Origin: Streptomyces chartreusis NRRL 3882
GTDB taxonomy: Bacteria > Actinomycetota > Actinomycetes > Streptomycetales > Streptomycetaceae
Assembly (NCBI RefSeq): GCF_900236475.1
Contig: NZ_LT963352.1
Coordinates: forward strand, 1,426,001 to 1,490,000
Reading direction: 5' to 3'
Length of the DNA: 64,000 nucleotides
Program-made: the position numbers and the translations under genes
The notes under the pieces: generated by a model
The model's database searches: none
The model's input: only the letters and a program-made list of their open reading frames with translations
Told to the model about the DNA's origin: nothing
In this document: positions 43,590 to 53,936 of the stretch, one piece after another
Layout of the letters: every line of letters starts with the position of its first letter
Numbering within the stretch: the stretch's first letter is position 1

Positions 43590-45131
43590 TCAGGGCAGCA
43601 TCTGGTACTCCGGGAAGTTGCCCGGCAGCCGCTCCCCCGCCGGTCCCCGTGTCACCGCGCGCACCAGCAGCTCACCGCCGACGAACGCGCCGTGCCAGGA
43701 CGCGCCGAGCCCGCCGAACAGCTCGTCACGGTCGCCGCGGGAACGGGGCCGGCCGTGGCCGGTCTTGAACGCGCGGATCTGCGGTGCGAGTCGCTCGTAG
43801 GTCGCCCGGTCGTCCGTGGACAACGTGGCCACCAGCGCGCCGTTCGAGGCGTTCATCGCGGCCAGCAGCTCCGCCTCCGTGTCGACCAGGACGATGGTGT
43901 CGACCGGGCCGAACGGCTCCGCGTGGTGCAGCGGAGAGGACCGGGGCGGGTTGAGGAGCGTGACCGGCTGGACGTAGGCCGAGGTGTCCTGGCCGGGCAG
44001 GAAACGGGCGTCGGACGGACTGCCGCGGTGCAGCGGTACCGCGCCGCGCTCGATCGCCTCGGCGACCTGGTCCTGCAGTTCCTTCGCCTTGGCCGCGTTG
44101 ATGACCGGCCCGATGTCCAGCTCGGGGTACGGGTCGTCAGGCTGCTCCACGGCGAGCGGGTGACCGACCCTGAGCGTGCGGACCGCCGGGAGGTACGCCG
44201 CCAGGAACGCGTCGAACAGGTGCCGCTGGACGACGAAGCGCGGGTATGCCGTGCAGCGCTGTTTGCCGTAGTCGAAGAGCTTGGGGACCACCGCCGCGAG
44301 CGCGTCCCAGTCCGAGTAGTTCCAGATGCCCCAGGTGTTGAGTCCCTCCTGTTCGAGGACGTGTCGTTTGCCGAGGTCGGCGACGGCCGTGGCCACCGCG
44401 GCGCCGGTGTCGCGGCCGCCGACGAACGAGACGCAGCCGATCTCGGGCGCCCGCACCAGCGCCTGGGACAGCTCGCCTCCGCTGCCGCTGACGAGGGTCA
44501 CTGGGATCCCCTCGCGGGCGGCGAGCGCCGAGGCGAGAGTCAGACAGGCGACGCCGCCGTCGGTCGGGGTCTTGGCGATGACCGCGTTGCCTGCCAGTGC
44601 CTGGACCAGCACTGCGTGAACGAGCACGCTCATCGGGTAGTTCCAGCTGGCGATGTTGGACACCGGTCCGTCCAGCGGGGCCCGGCCGGTGACCATCTCC
44701 TCGATGCCGTCGACGTACCAGCGGACCCCGTCGATGGCGCGGTCGACGTCCGCCAGGGCGAGCCGCCAGGGCTTGCCGATCTCCCAGACGAGCAGGAGGG
44801 CGAGCAGTCGGCGGTGTTCGGCGAGGACGTCGAGGGTGGCCGCGACGCGGGCCCGGCGCTCCGGCAGCGGTACGTGACGCCAGGCGCGGTGCTGGTCGAG
44901 GGCGGCGCGCACGGCCTGGCGGGCGGTGGCCCCGTCCAGGCGCGGCGGGCCGGCGATCCGGCTGCCGTCGACGGGGCTGACGGCGGGCAGGACCCGGCCG
45001 TCCGCCTGCCAGGCGGCGTTCCAGAGGTTGAGGACCCGCTCGTCGCGGAAGGCCTCGGGCGCGACGGCGAGGCAGCGCTGCCACGCGTCGGGCCAGCCCG
45101 TTCCGGACTTGAGGGTGAGGGTGGGTGCCAT
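43590..45131 (-). CDS. Aldehyde dehydrogenase family protein
   Basis: 513 residues of the aldehyde dehydrogenase superfamily: IASWNYPMSVLVHAV, NAVIAKTPTDGG, GSGGELSQALV, the general-base region VLEQEGLN and catalytic cysteine in GKQRCTAYPRF. The usual GQ(x)C context is altered and a GLN-containing LEQEGLN replaces LELGG, so this is a divergent clade. Downstream of sucD in the operon that faces the oxalate genes; its substrate may be a small C2 aldehyde such as glyoxylate or glycolaldehyde, which is a guess. ATG 45131 behind GGAG. Confidence 0.85.
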   Translation of the reverse strand: MAPTLTLKSGTGWPDAWQRCLAVAPEAFRDERVLNLWNAAWQADGRVLPAVSPVDGSRIAGPPRLDGATARQAVRAALDQHRAWRHVPLPERRARVAATLDVLAEHRRLLALLLVWEIGKPWRLALADVDRAIDGVRWYVDGIEEMVTGRAPLDGPVSNIASWNYPMSVLVHAVLVQALAGNAVIAKTPTDGGVACLTLASALAAREGIPVTLVSGSGGELSQALVRAPEIGCVSFVGGRDTGAAVATAVADLGKRHVLEQEGLNTWGIWNYSDWDALAAVVPKLFDYGKQRCTAYPRFVVQRHLFDAFLAAYLPAVRTLRVGHPLAVEQPDDPYPELDIGPVINAAKAKELQDQVAEAIERGAVPLHRGSPSDARFLPGQDTSAYVQPVTLLNPPRSSPLHHAEPFGPVDTIVLVDTEAELLAAMNASNGALVATLSTDDRATYERLAPQIRAFKTGHGRPRSRGDRDELFGGLGASWHGAFVGGELLVRAVTRGPAGERLPGNFPEYQMLP

Positions 45132-45175
45132 CGGGTTGCTCCGCTCTCGGTGCACGGTCGGGGGCGGGACCTGGC

Positions 45176-46063
45176 TCACTGCCGTTGTTCTCCGAGGCGA
45201 GCGAGCACGAGGTGCGCGGTCTCGGTCGGCGTGCTGCCCACGCTCACCCCGGCCGCCTCCAGCGCCTCCTGCTTCGCCTGCGCGGTGCCGGACGAGCCGG
45301 ACACGATGGCGCCGGCGTGCCCCATGGTCTTGCCCTCGGGTGCGGTGAACCCGGCGATGTAGCCGACGACCGGCTTGGTGACGTGCTCGCGGACGTACGC
45401 CGCCGCCCGCTCCTCCGCGTCGCCGCCGATCTCGCCGATGAGGACGATGAGTTCGGTGTCGGGGTCCTCCTGGAAGGCGGCGAGGCAGTCGATGTGCGTG
45501 GTGCCGACGACCGGGTCGCCGCCGATGCCGACACACGTCGAGAAGCCGATGTCGCGGAGCTCGTACATCAGCTGGTACGTCAGCGTGCCCGACTTGGAGA
45601 CCAGGCCGATGCGGCCCGGTTTGGTGATGTCGGCCGGGATGATGCCCGCGTTGGACTGGCCGGGGGTGATCAGGCCCGGGCAGTTGGGGCCGACGACCCG
45701 GGTGCCCTTCTCCCTGGCGTACGCGGTGAAGGCGACGGAGTCGTGGACGGGGATGCCCTCGGTGATCACGACCGCGAGGCCGATGCCCGCGTCGGCGGCT
45801 TCGACCACGGCCGCCTTGGCGAAGGCGGGCGGGACGAAGACGACGGTGACGTCGGCCCCGGTCGCGCGCATCCCGTCGGCGACCGTGCCGAAGACGGGGA
45901 CGGCCCGGTCGTCGAAGTCGACGGTGCGGCCCGCCTTGCGCGGGTTGACGCCGCCGACGACGTTCGTGCCGGCGGCCAGCATGCGCCGGGTGTGCTTCAT
46001 GCCCTCGCCTCCGGTCATGCCCTGGACGAGGACCTTGCTCTCCTTGGTGAGGTAGATGGCCAT
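45176..46063 (-). CDS. sucD: Succinate-CoA ligase, alpha subunit
   Basis: 295 residues. CoA-binding domain with VQGMTGGEG and GVNPRKAG, and the active-site histidine that becomes phosphorylated in GHAGAIVSG. Forms an alpha/beta complex with the product of the next gene upstream. A streptomycete is expected to carry another copy for the TCA cycle; this one sits beside CoA-transferase and formyl-CoA genes, so its in vivo acid substrate may differ from succinate (malate or another small acid). Confidence 0.92.
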   Translation of the reverse strand: MAIYLTKESKVLVQGMTGGEGMKHTRRMLAAGTNVVGGVNPRKAGRTVDFDDRAVPVFGTVADGMRATGADVTVVFVPPAFAKAAVVEAADAGIGLAVVITEGIPVHDSVAFTAYAREKGTRVVGPNCPGLITPGQSNAGIIPADITKPGRIGLVSKSGTLTYQLMYELRDIGFSTCVGIGGDPVVGTTHIDCLAAFQEDPDTELIVLIGEIGGDAEERAAAYVREHVTKPVVGYIAGFTAPEGKTMGHAGAIVSGSSGTAQAKQEALEAAGVSVGSTPTETAHLVLARLGEQRQ

Positions 46064-46072
46064 GACGTCCCC

Positions 46073-47203
46073 TCAGGCTGTGGTGGCGAGTTCGGCGGCA
46101 CGGCGGGCGGCGCCGTCCATGGTGGTGACCTGCTGGACCAGCGGATGCGCGTGCTCGTCGAGGATGGCGCGGCCCCGGGGCGCGTTGTTGCCGTCGAGGC
46201 GCACGACGAGCGGCTTGGTGAGGCGGACGGTGTCCAGCGCCTGGACGATGCCGTCGGCGACGGCGTCGCAGGCGGTGATCCCGCCGAAGACGTTGACGAA
46301 GACGGACTTCACGGCCGGGTCGGAGAGGATGACCGACAGTCCGTCCGCCATGATCCGGGCGCTCGCCCCGCCGCCGATGTCGAGGAAGTTGGCGGGACGC
46401 GCGCCGCAGCCCGCGACCACGTCCAGGGTCGACATGACGAGTCCGGCGCCGTTGCCGATGACGCCGACCTCGCCGTCGAGCTTGACGTAGTTGAGGCCCT
46501 TGGCGGCGGCCGCCGCTTCCAGCGCGTCGTCGTGTTCGGTGTCGTCCGCGCCCCAGCGTGCCTGCCGGAAGCGGGCGTTGTCGTCGAGGGTGACCTTGCC
46601 GTCGAGGGCGAGGATCTGCCCCTGCCTGGTGCGGACGAGCGGATTGACCTCGACGAGGAGGGCGTCCTCGCGGACCAGGACCTCCCAGAGCCGTACCAGG
46701 ACGTCGACGGTCTGCGGCGGCAGTCCGGCCGCCTCGGCGATCTCGCCCGCCTTCGCGGAGGTGACGCCCTCGGCGGGGTCGACGGGGACGCGGGCCACGG
46801 CGTCGGGACGGGTGGCGGCGACCTCCTCGATGTCCATACCGCCTTCGGCCGAGGCGATCGCGAGGAAACCGCCCGCCGCGCGGTCGAGTACGTAGGACAC
46901 GTAGAACTCGGTCCCGATGTCCACGGGCTGGGCCAGCATCACCGTGCCGACCCGATGTCCCTCGATGTCCATACCGAGGATCTGACGGGCGGTGAGCTCG
47001 GCGGCTGCCGGGTCCGCGGCGAGCTTCACACCGCCTGCCTTGCCCCGCCCACCGGTCTTCACCTGGGCTTTCACCACGACCCGGCCGCCGAGCCGGCGTG
47101 CGATCTCACGGGCCTCCTTGGGTGAGTCCGTCACCTCGGCCCGCGGCACCAAGATGCCGTGTTCTTCGAAGAGTTCCCTTGCCTGGTGTTCGTACAGGTC
47201 CAT
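46073..47203 (-). CDS. sucC: Succinate-CoA ligase, beta subunit
   Basis: 376 residues. ATP-grasp domain from [38 protein letters not shown], then VEVNPLV and a C-terminal ligase domain with [19 protein letters not shown]. The frame is open to 47299, but ATG 47203 has AGGAG six bases ahead. First gene of the minus operon; shares a 143-base divergent promoter with the decarboxylase gene. Confidence 0.92.
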   Translation of the reverse strand: MDLYEHQARELFEEHGILVPRAEVTDSPKEAREIARRLGGRVVVKAQVKTGGRGKAGGVKLAADPAAAELTARQILGMDIEGHRVGTVMLAQPVDIGTEFYVSYVLDRAAGGFLAIASAEGGMDIEEVAATRPDAVARVPVDPAEGVTSAKAGEIAEAAGLPPQTVDVLVRLWEVLVREDALLVEVNPLVRTRQGQILALDGKVTLDDNARFRQARWGADDTEHDDALEAAAAAKGLNYVKLDGEVGVIGNGAGLVMSTLDVVAGCGARPANFLDIGGGASARIMADGLSVILSDPAVKSVFVNVFGGITACDAVADGIVQALDTVRLTKPLVVRLDGNNAPRGRAILDEHAHPLVQQVTTMDGAARRAAELATTA

Positions 47204-47272
47204 TTCGGCTCCTGACTGAAAGTGCCGCACGCCCCCTGGACACCACCCCACCGGATGCGGGATAACAAGCTT

Positions 47273-47296
47273 CATACAGTATTCGTCGACTGTATG
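47273..47296. promoter_or_regulatory. Perfect palindrome, candidate operator of oxalate/suc divergon
   Basis: CATACAGT-N8-ACTGTATG, with 8-bp arms matching exactly, in the gap between sucC and the decarboxylase gene. The size and A/T-rich arms fit a dimeric repressor such as a GntR- or IclR-type protein, but no regulator gene is adjacent. Confidence 0.7.
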
Positions 47297-47346
47297 CAAT
47301 GTACTGCGAGCCGTTCCAACCCCCTACGAAGGGACAGGACTTCGCC

Positions 47347-49029
47347 ATGCCCGACGACACCCAGGACGTGATCTCCGGTGGTCATCTCGTAGCCAAGGCG
47401 CTGAAGGCCGAGGGGGTCGAGCGCATCTACACACTGTGCGGCGGCCACATCATCGACATCTACGACGGCTGCGTCGACGAGGGCATCGAGGTCATCGACG
47501 TCCGTCACGAGCAGGTCGCCGCCCACGCCGCCGACGGTTACGCGCGCATCACCGGCAAGCCAGGCTGCGCGGTGGTCACCGCGGGACCGGGGACGACCGA
47601 CGCCGTCACCGGTGTCGCCAACGCCTTCCGCGCGGAGTCGCCGATGCTGCTGATCGGCGGTCAGGGGGCCCTCACCCAGCACAAGATGGGGTCCCTCCAG
47701 GACCTTCCGCACGTCGACATGATGAACCCCATCACCAAGTTCGCGGCGACCGTGCCGGACACGGCGCGTGCGGCCGACATGGTGTCCATGGCGTTCCGCG
47801 AGTGCTTCCACGGCGCGCCCGGCCCCTCCTTCCTGGAGATCCCGCGCGACGTGCTGGACGCCAAGGTGCCCGCGTCCAAGGCCCGCGTGCCGCAGACCGG
47901 CGCCTACCGCGCCTCGACCCGCTCGGCCGGCGACCCCGAGGCGATCGAAAAGCTCGCCGACCTGCTGGTGCACGCCGAGAAACCGGCCATCCTGCTCGGC
48001 AGCCAGGTGTGGACGACCCGGGGCACCGAGTCGGCCATCGAGCTGGTGCGCACGCTGAACATCCCGGCGTACATGAACGGCGCCGGCCGCGGCACCCTGC
48101 CGCCCGGCGACCCGCACCACTTCCAGCTGTCGCGCCGGTACGCCTTCTCCAATGCGGACGTCATCGTCATCGTCGGTACGCCCTTCGACTTCCGCATGGG
48201 CTACGGCAAGCGGCTGTCGCCGGACGCGACCGTCGTGCAGATCGACCTCGACTACCGGACGGTCGGCAAGAACCGCGACATCGACCTCGGCATCGTGGGC
48301 GACGCCGGGCTGGTGCTGAAGTCGGTGGCCGAGGCGGCCTCCGGGCGGATCAACGGCGGCGCGTCGAAGCGCAAGGAGTGGCTGGACGAGTTGCGGGCGG
48401 CCGAGCAGACCGCTCTGGAGAAGCGGCTGCCGAACCTGAAGTCGGACGCCTCACCGATCCACCCGTACCGGCTGGTCAGCGAGATCAACGACTTCCTCAC
48501 CGAGGACTCGATCTACATCGGCGACGGCGGCGACATCGTCACCTTCTCCGGGCAGGTCGTGCAGCCCAAGTCACCCGGTCACTGGATGGACCCGGGTCCG
48601 CTGGGCACGCTCGGCGTCGGCGTCCCCTTCGTGCTGGCGGCCAAGCAGGCGCGGCCCGACAAGGAGGTCGTCGCGCTCTTCGGCGACGGCGCGTTCTCCC
48701 TCACCGGCTGGGACTTCGAGACCCTCGTCCGCTACGACCTCCCCTTCGTCGGCATCGTCGGCAACAACTCCTCCATGAACCAGATCCGCTACGGCCAGGC
48801 CGCCAAGTACGGCAAGGACCGCGAGCGGATCGGCAACACCCTCGGCGACGTCCACTACGACAAGTTCGCCCGGATGCTCGGCGGTTACGGCGAGGAGGTC
48901 CGCGACCCCGCCGACATCGGCCCGGCCCTCAGGCGCGCCCGCGAGTCGGGCAAGCCGTCCCTGATCAACGTCTGGGTCGACCCCGACGCGTACGCCCCCG
49001 GAACCATGAACCAGACCATGTACAAGTGA
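47347..49029 (+). CDS. oxc: ThDP-dependent oxalyl-CoA decarboxylase / 2-hydroxyacyl-CoA lyase
   Basis: 560 residues with the three ThDP-enzyme domains: catalytic glutamate in [17 protein letters not shown], a central nucleotide-binding domain, and the ThDP motif GDGAF...NN in the C-terminal domain ([10 protein letters not shown] and IVGNNSSMN). The adjacent formyl-CoA:oxalate CoA-transferase and OFA transporters point to oxalyl-CoA decarboxylase, giving formyl-CoA and CO2. Some actinobacterial 2-hydroxyacyl-CoA lyases share this architecture, so that activity stays open. ATG 47347 with AAGGGACAGG upstream. Confidence 0.8.
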   Translation: MPDDTQDVISGGHLVAKALKAEGVERIYTLCGGHIIDIYDGCVDEGIEVIDVRHEQVAAHAADGYARITGKPGCAVVTAGPGTTDAVTGVANAFRAESPMLLIGGQGALTQHKMGSLQDLPHVDMMNPITKFAATVPDTARAADMVSMAFRECFHGAPGPSFLEIPRDVLDAKVPASKARVPQTGAYRASTRSAGDPEAIEKLADLLVHAEKPAILLGSQVWTTRGTESAIELVRTLNIPAYMNGAGRGTLPPGDPHHFQLSRRYAFSNADVIVIVGTPFDFRMGYGKRLSPDATVVQIDLDYRTVGKNRDIDLGIVGDAGLVLKSVAEAASGRINGGASKRKEWLDELRAAEQTALEKRLPNLKSDASPIHPYRLVSEINDFLTEDSIYIGDGGDIVTFSGQVVQPKSPGHWMDPGPLGTLGVGVPFVLAAKQARPDKEVVALFGDGAFSLTGWDFETLVRYDLPFVGIVGNNSSMNQIRYGQAAKYGKDRERIGNTLGDVHYDKFARMLGGYGEEVRDPADIGPALRRARESGKPSLINVWVDPDAYAPGTMNQTMYK

Positions 49030-49039
49030 GGTGCCCGCG

Positions 49040-50275
49040 ATGACAGGAACCAAGGCCCTCGAAGGCATCCGCGTCCTGGACATGACCCACGTCCAGTCCG
49101 GGCCGTCGGCGACCCAGCTGCTCGCCTGGCTCGGCGCGGACGTCGTCAAGCTGGAGGCGCCGACCGGCGACATCACGCGCAAGCAGCTGCGTGACCTGCC
49201 GGACGTCGACTCCCTCTACTTCACGATGCTCAACTGCAACAAGCGGAGCATCACCCTCAACACCAAGACCGAGCGCGGCAAGGAGATCCTCACCGAGCTG
49301 ATCCGGCGCTCCGACGTCATGGTCGAGAACTTCGGGCCGGGCGCGGTCGACCGGATGGGCTTCACCTGGGACCGCATCCAGGAGATCAATCCACGGATCG
49401 TCTACGCCTCCATCAAGGGGTTCGGCGAGGGCCCGTACACCAACTTCAAGGCGTACGAGGTCGTCGCGCAGGCCATGGGCGGGTCGATGTCGACCACCGG
49501 ATTCGAGGACGGGCCGCCGCTGGCGACGGGGGCCCAGATCGGGGACTCGGGGACGGGTGTGCACGCCGTGGCGGGCATCCTCGCCGCGCTCTACCAACGG
49601 GAGCGCACCGGGCGCGGGCAGCGGGTCAACGTGGCCATGCAGCACGCCGTACTGAACCTGTGCCGGGTGAAGCTGCGGGACCAGCAGCGCCTGGCACACG
49701 GGCCGCTCGCTGAATATCCCAACGAGGACTTCGGCGACGAGGTTCCCAGGTCCGGTAACGCGTCCGGCGGCGGCCAGCCCGGCTGGGCGGTCAAGTGCGC
49801 GCCGGGCGGCCCGAACGACTACGTGTACGTCATCGTGCAGCCCGTGGGCTGGCGGCCGATCAGCGAGCTCATCGGCCGGCCTGAGCTGGCGGACGACCCC
49901 GAGTGGGCGACGCCCGAGGCGCGGCTGCCCAAGCTCAACAAGATGTTCCAGCTGATCGAGGAGTGGTCCTCGACGCTGCCCAAGTGGGAGGTGCTGGAGC
50001 GGCTCAACGCCCACAACATCCCGTGCGGGCCGATCCTCTCCACCAGGGAGATCATCGAGGACCGGTCACTGGTCGCCAACGAGATGGTCGTCACCGTCCC
50101 GCACCCCGAGCGCGGTGAGTTCGTCACCGTCGGCAGCCCGCTCAAGCTGTCCGACTCCCCCGTCGAGGTGACCAGTTCGCCGCTCCTCGGCGAGCACAAC
50201 GAAGAGGTCTACGTCGGCGAACTCGGCCTCGGCGACGAGGAAGTGCGCCTGCTCAAGTCGAACGGAGTGATCTGA
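49040..50275 (+). CDS. frc: Formyl-CoA:oxalate CoA-transferase
   Basis: 411 residues, class III CoA-transferase (CaiB-BaiF). [44 protein letters not shown], the active-site aspartate in GDSGTGVH, and the SGGGQPGW glycine loop. These stretches agree closely with what I know of the Oxalobacter and E. coli Frc proteins. It moves CoA from formyl-CoA to oxalate. ATG 49040 follows GAGGTG, 11 bases after the decarboxylase gene; the two form the core of oxalate breakdown. Confidence 0.93.
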   Translation: MTGTKALEGIRVLDMTHVQSGPSATQLLAWLGADVVKLEAPTGDITRKQLRDLPDVDSLYFTMLNCNKRSITLNTKTERGKEILTELIRRSDVMVENFGPGAVDRMGFTWDRIQEINPRIVYASIKGFGEGPYTNFKAYEVVAQAMGGSMSTTGFEDGPPLATGAQIGDSGTGVHAVAGILAALYQRERTGRGQRVNVAMQHAVLNLCRVKLRDQQRLAHGPLAEYPNEDFGDEVPRSGNASGGGQPGWAVKCAPGGPNDYVYVIVQPVGWRPISELIGRPELADDPEWATPEARLPKLNKMFQLIEEWSSTLPKWEVLERLNAHNIPCGPILSTREIIEDRSLVANEMVVTVPHPERGEFVTVGSPLKLSDSPVEVTSSPLLGEHNEEVYVGELGLGDEEVRLLKSNGVI

Positions 50276-50279
50276 CGTG

Positions 50280-52424
50280 ATGGCCGAAGACCGCCTCCTG
50301 CGGGTGCGGTCCCTCCTGGACTCCGTGCGGGCCGAGGGACGGACCGCGCTGACCGCGCCCGAGGGCAAGGTGATCGCCGACGCGTACGGGATCTCCGTAC
50401 CGGGCGAGGAGCTGGCGACCGACGTGGACGAGGCCGTGGCGTTCGCGGCGCGCTTCGGCGGGCCCGTCGTGATGAAGATCGTCTCGCCGGACATCCTGCA
50501 CAAGACCGACGCCGGCGGCGTGATCGTCGGGGTCGAGGGCGCGACGGACGTACGGGCCGCGTTCCACACGATCATCGACAACGCGCGCGCCTACGACGCC
50601 GATGCCCGCATCTCGGGCGTGCAGGTGCAGGAGCTGCTGCCCAAGGGGCAGGAGGTCATCGTCGGCGCGGTCACGGACCCGACGTTCGGGAAGGTGGTCG
50701 CGTTCGGTCTCGGCGGGGTGCTCGTCGAGGTGCTCAAGGACGTCACGTTCCGGCTCGCGCCGGTGGACGCCGACGAGGCGCTGTCGATGCTGGACTCCAT
50801 CAGGTCGGCGGAGATCCTGCGCGGAGTGCGCGGCCAGGCCGGCGTGGACCGGTGGGCCGTCGCCGAGCAGATCCGCCGCGTGTCGCAACTCGTCGCGGAC
50901 TTCCCGGAGATCGCGGAGGTGGACCTCAATCCGGTGATCGCCACCGCGGAGGGGGCGGTGGCGGCCGACATCCGGGTCATCCTCGCCGAGTCGCAGCCCG
51001 CGCCTCGCCGGAAGTACTCGAGGGACGAGATCCTCACGTCGATGCGCCGGCTGATGCAGCCGAGTGCGGTCGCCGTCATCGGTGCTTCCAACGAGCAGGG
51101 CAAGATCGGCAACTCGGTGATGCGCAACCTCGTCGACGGAGGTTTCGCGGGCGACATCCATCCGGTGAATCCCAAGGCCGATGACATTCTGGGCCGCAAG
51201 GCGTACAAGAGTGTCACGGACGTTCCCGGTGAGGTGGATGTGGCGGTCTTCGCTATTCCCGCCAAGTTCGTGGCCGCCGCCTTGGAGGAGGTGGGACGCA
51301 AGGGCATCCCGAACGCCGTGCTGATTCCGTCCGGGTTCGCCGAGACCGGTGAACACGAACTGCAGGCGGAGATCGTGGCGATCGCCGAGCGGTACGGAGT
51401 GCGGCTGCTGGGGCCGAACATCTACGGCTACTACTCGACCTGGCAGGACCTGTGCGCCACGTTCTGCACGCCGTACGACGTCAAGGGCGGGGTGGCGCTG
51501 ACCTCGCAGTCGGGCGGCATCGGGATGGCCATCCTGGGCTTCGCGCGCACCACCAAGACGGGTGTGTCGGCGATCGTCGGGCTCGGCAACAAGTCGGACC
51601 TGGACGAGGACGACCTGCTGACCTGGTTCGGGGAGGACCCGCACACCGACTGCATCGCGATGCACCTGGAGGACCTCAAGGACGGGCGGGCCTTCGTGGA
51701 GGCCGCGCGGGCGACCGTGCCGAAGAAGCCCGTGGTCGTGCTGAAGGCGGGGCGTACGGCGGTGGGCGCGAAGGCGGCCGGCTCGCACACCGGCGCCCTG
51801 GCGGGCGACGACGCCGTGTACGACGACATCCTGCGGCAGGCCGGGGTGATCCGGGCGCCGGGGCTGAACGACATGCTGGAGTACGCGCGCGCGTTGCCCG
51901 TGCTCCCCGCTCCCAAGGGCGACAACGTCGTGATCATCACGGGGGCCGGCGGCAGCGGTGTGCTCCTCTCGGACGCGGTGACGGACAACGGCCTGTCACT
52001 GATGGAGATCCCGCCCGACCTGGACGAGGCGTTCCGGAAGTTCATCCCGCCCTTCGGGGCCGCCGGCAACCCCGTGGACATCACGGGGGGCGAGCCGCCG
52101 TCGACGTACGAGGCGACGATCCGGCTGGGGCTGGAGGATCCGCGCATCCACGCGCTCGTCCTCGGCTACTGGCACACCATCGTCACCCCTCCCATGGTCT
52201 TCGCGGAGCTCACCGCGCGCGTGGTGGCCGAGTTCCGGGAGCGCGGTATCGAGAAGCCGGTCGTGGCGTCGCTCGCCGGGGACGTGGAGGTCGAGGAGGC
52301 CTGCCAGTACCTCTTCGAGCGCGGGGTCGTGGCCTACCCGTACACGACCGAGAAGCCGGTGGCCGTGCTCGGGGCGAAGTACCGCTGGGCGCGGGAGGCG
52401 GGGCGGCTGGGGGGCGGTACATGA
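50280..52424 (+). CDS. NDP-forming acyl-CoA synthetase (acetate-CoA ligase type, fused subunits)
   Basis: 714 residues. ATP-grasp (beta) part about 10-230 with VVMKIVSPDILHKTDAGGV, then CoA-binding and ligase (alpha) parts from SAVAVIGASNEQGKIG, TSQSGGIG and the phospho-histidine in SHTGALAG. The beta-alpha order is one of the known arrangements of ADP-forming acyl-CoA synthetases. Within the oxalate operon it could interconvert formate, oxalate or another short acid with its CoA ester. GTG 50277 directly precedes ATG 50280; either can be the start. Confidence 0.85.
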   Translation: MAEDRLLRVRSLLDSVRAEGRTALTAPEGKVIADAYGISVPGEELATDVDEAVAFAARFGGPVVMKIVSPDILHKTDAGGVIVGVEGATDVRAAFHTIIDNARAYDADARISGVQVQELLPKGQEVIVGAVTDPTFGKVVAFGLGGVLVEVLKDVTFRLAPVDADEALSMLDSIRSAEILRGVRGQAGVDRWAVAEQIRRVSQLVADFPEIAEVDLNPVIATAEGAVAADIRVILAESQPAPRRKYSRDEILTSMRRLMQPSAVAVIGASNEQGKIGNSVMRNLVDGGFAGDIHPVNPKADDILGRKAYKSVTDVPGEVDVAVFAIPAKFVAAALEEVGRKGIPNAVLIPSGFAETGEHELQAEIVAIAERYGVRLLGPNIYGYYSTWQDLCATFCTPYDVKGGVALTSQSGGIGMAILGFARTTKTGVSAIVGLGNKSDLDEDDLLTWFGEDPHTDCIAMHLEDLKDGRAFVEAARATVPKKPVVVLKAGRTAVGAKAAGSHTGALAGDDAVYDDILRQAGVIRAPGLNDMLEYARALPVLPAPKGDNVVIITGAGGSGVLLSDAVTDNGLSLMEIPPDLDEAFRKFIPPFGAAGNPVDITGGEPPSTYEATIRLGLEDPRIHALVLGYWHTIVTPPMVFAELTARVVAEFRERGIEKPVVASLAGDVEVEEACQYLFERGVVAYPYTTEKPVAVLGAKYRWAREAGRLGGGT

Positions 52425-52546
52425 GGTGAGGGAGCGGGGGGCCGGCCGACGGTGCGCGTCGGCCGGCCCCGGGACCCGCACGCGCACGAAAGGCATGGGA
52501 CAGGGGGCGCTGGCCAGATCTTTCGACGCAAGGGGTGCGACACGAC

Positions 52547-53935
52547 ATGACAACGACCGATCTGCCCACCACGGTTCCCTACCGAGAGGTCACGGACGCG
52601 AACGGACGCGTCTACCGCATCGGTGAGACCGACATCGACATCATGGGCCGCAAACGCAAGTGGATGGTCATCCTGCCGTGGATCGGCATGATGGGCATCT
52701 CCTCCGCCGAGTACGCGTTCGCGTCCGCCGAGGACACCCTGCACACCGCGCACCACTGGGACAGCATGCACATCTTCTGGATGATGACCGTGTGGGTCTT
52801 CTTCCAGGCCGCGGTGGCCTTCCCCGCGGGCAAACTGCGTGAGAGCGGAAAACTTCCGGCCCGCTGGGCGATGATGCTCGGCGCGACGGGCACGCTGCTG
52901 GGCTATCTGTCGCTTGCCTTCGCGCCGCACGTGGTCTTCGCCTACATCGGCTTCAGCATGTTCAGCGGCATGGGCGCGGGCATGGTGTACGCCACCTGCG
53001 TCAACATGGTCGGCAAGTGGTATCCGGAGCGGAAGGGCGGCAAGACCGGCTTCGTCAACGGCGGCTTCGCCTACGGCTCGGTGCCCTTCGTCTTCCTCTT
53101 CAACGGCTACATGGACCTGACCAACTTCCGCTGGGTACTGGTCTCGGTGGGTGTGTTCCTGGCCGCTTTGGTCGCGTGCTCCGGCTACTTCTTCAAGGAC
53201 CCGCCGAAGAACTGGTGGCCCAGCACGATCGACCCGCTGAACCCGCCGGACGACCCGCGCGCGGCGCGCTCCCTGCGGATGAACCCGCCGGCGGTGCGAC
53301 AGTACTCCCCCAAGGAGGCGTGGCAGACCGGCCGGGTGGCCCTGATGTGGTTCTGCCTGGCGTGTACGTCCGGCGTGAACATCTTCGGTATCGCCTTCCA
53401 GGTGGACATCGGCGAGGAAGCGGGATTCGCGGGCGGCATCGTGGCCACGGCCATGTCCCTGAAGGCGGTCGTCAACGGCACCGGCCGCGGGGTCATCGGC
53501 TGGCTCTCCGACCTCTACGGCCGCAAGCGGTGCCTGCTCGTGGTCTGCCTCATCCTGGGCCTCGCCCAGTACGGCATCCTCTGGTCGGCCGAGAGCAAGA
53601 ACCTCACGCTCTTCCTGATCTTCTCCGCGATCTCCGGCTTCGGCGGCGGCGCCATCTTCCCGATGTTCGCGGCCCTCACCGCCGACTACTTCGGCGAGAA
53701 CAACAACGCGTCCAACTACGGCATGGTCTACAGCGCCAAACTCGTCTCCGGACTGGGCGCGGGCATGGGTGCCGTGGTCGTCAGCGCCTGGGGACACTCC
53801 GGTGCGTTCATCGTGGCCGGCTCCATCTCCCTCTTCGCCGGCTGCGTGGCACTGTTCCTGACCCCGCCGGGACGCGACAAGGAAAGGCGCCGCATCGCAC
53901 CCAACCCGCAACCGCTCGGCGAGGACACAGCCTGA
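52547..53935 (+). CDS. OFA-family MFS transporter (oxalate/formate antiporter type) 1
   Basis: 462 residues with 12 membrane segments. MVYATCVNMVGKWYPERKGGKTGFVNGGFAYGS and the mid-protein KDPPKNWWP mark the oxalate/formate antiporter family. Last motif GENNNASNYGMVYSAK is typical. It should bring in oxalate or exchange it for formate. The gap of 122 bases after the synthetase gene may hold a secondary promoter. Start ATG 52547 chosen over GTG-type alternatives by its conserved MTTTD-type head. Confidence 0.88.
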   Translation: MTTTDLPTTVPYREVTDANGRVYRIGETDIDIMGRKRKWMVILPWIGMMGISSAEYAFASAEDTLHTAHHWDSMHIFWMMTVWVFFQAAVAFPAGKLRESGKLPARWAMMLGATGTLLGYLSLAFAPHVVFAYIGFSMFSGMGAGMVYATCVNMVGKWYPERKGGKTGFVNGGFAYGSVPFVFLFNGYMDLTNFRWVLVSVGVFLAALVACSGYFFKDPPKNWWPSTIDPLNPPDDPRAARSLRMNPPAVRQYSPKEAWQTGRVALMWFCLACTSGVNIFGIAFQVDIGEEAGFAGGIVATAMSLKAVVNGTGRGVIGWLSDLYGRKRCLLVVCLILGLAQYGILWSAESKNLTLFLIFSAISGFGGGAIFPMFAALTADYFGENNNASNYGMVYSAKLVSGLGAGMGAVVVSAWGHSGAFIVAGSISLFAGCVALFLTPPGRDKERRRIAPNPQPLGEDTA

Positions 53936-53936
53936 C

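Noticed and set aside
47347..49029. Acetolactate synthase as the function of the ThDP enzyme
   Set aside because: No regulatory subunit or branched-chain amino-acid genes nearby; the neighbouring frc and OFA genes fit CoA-ester chemistry better.
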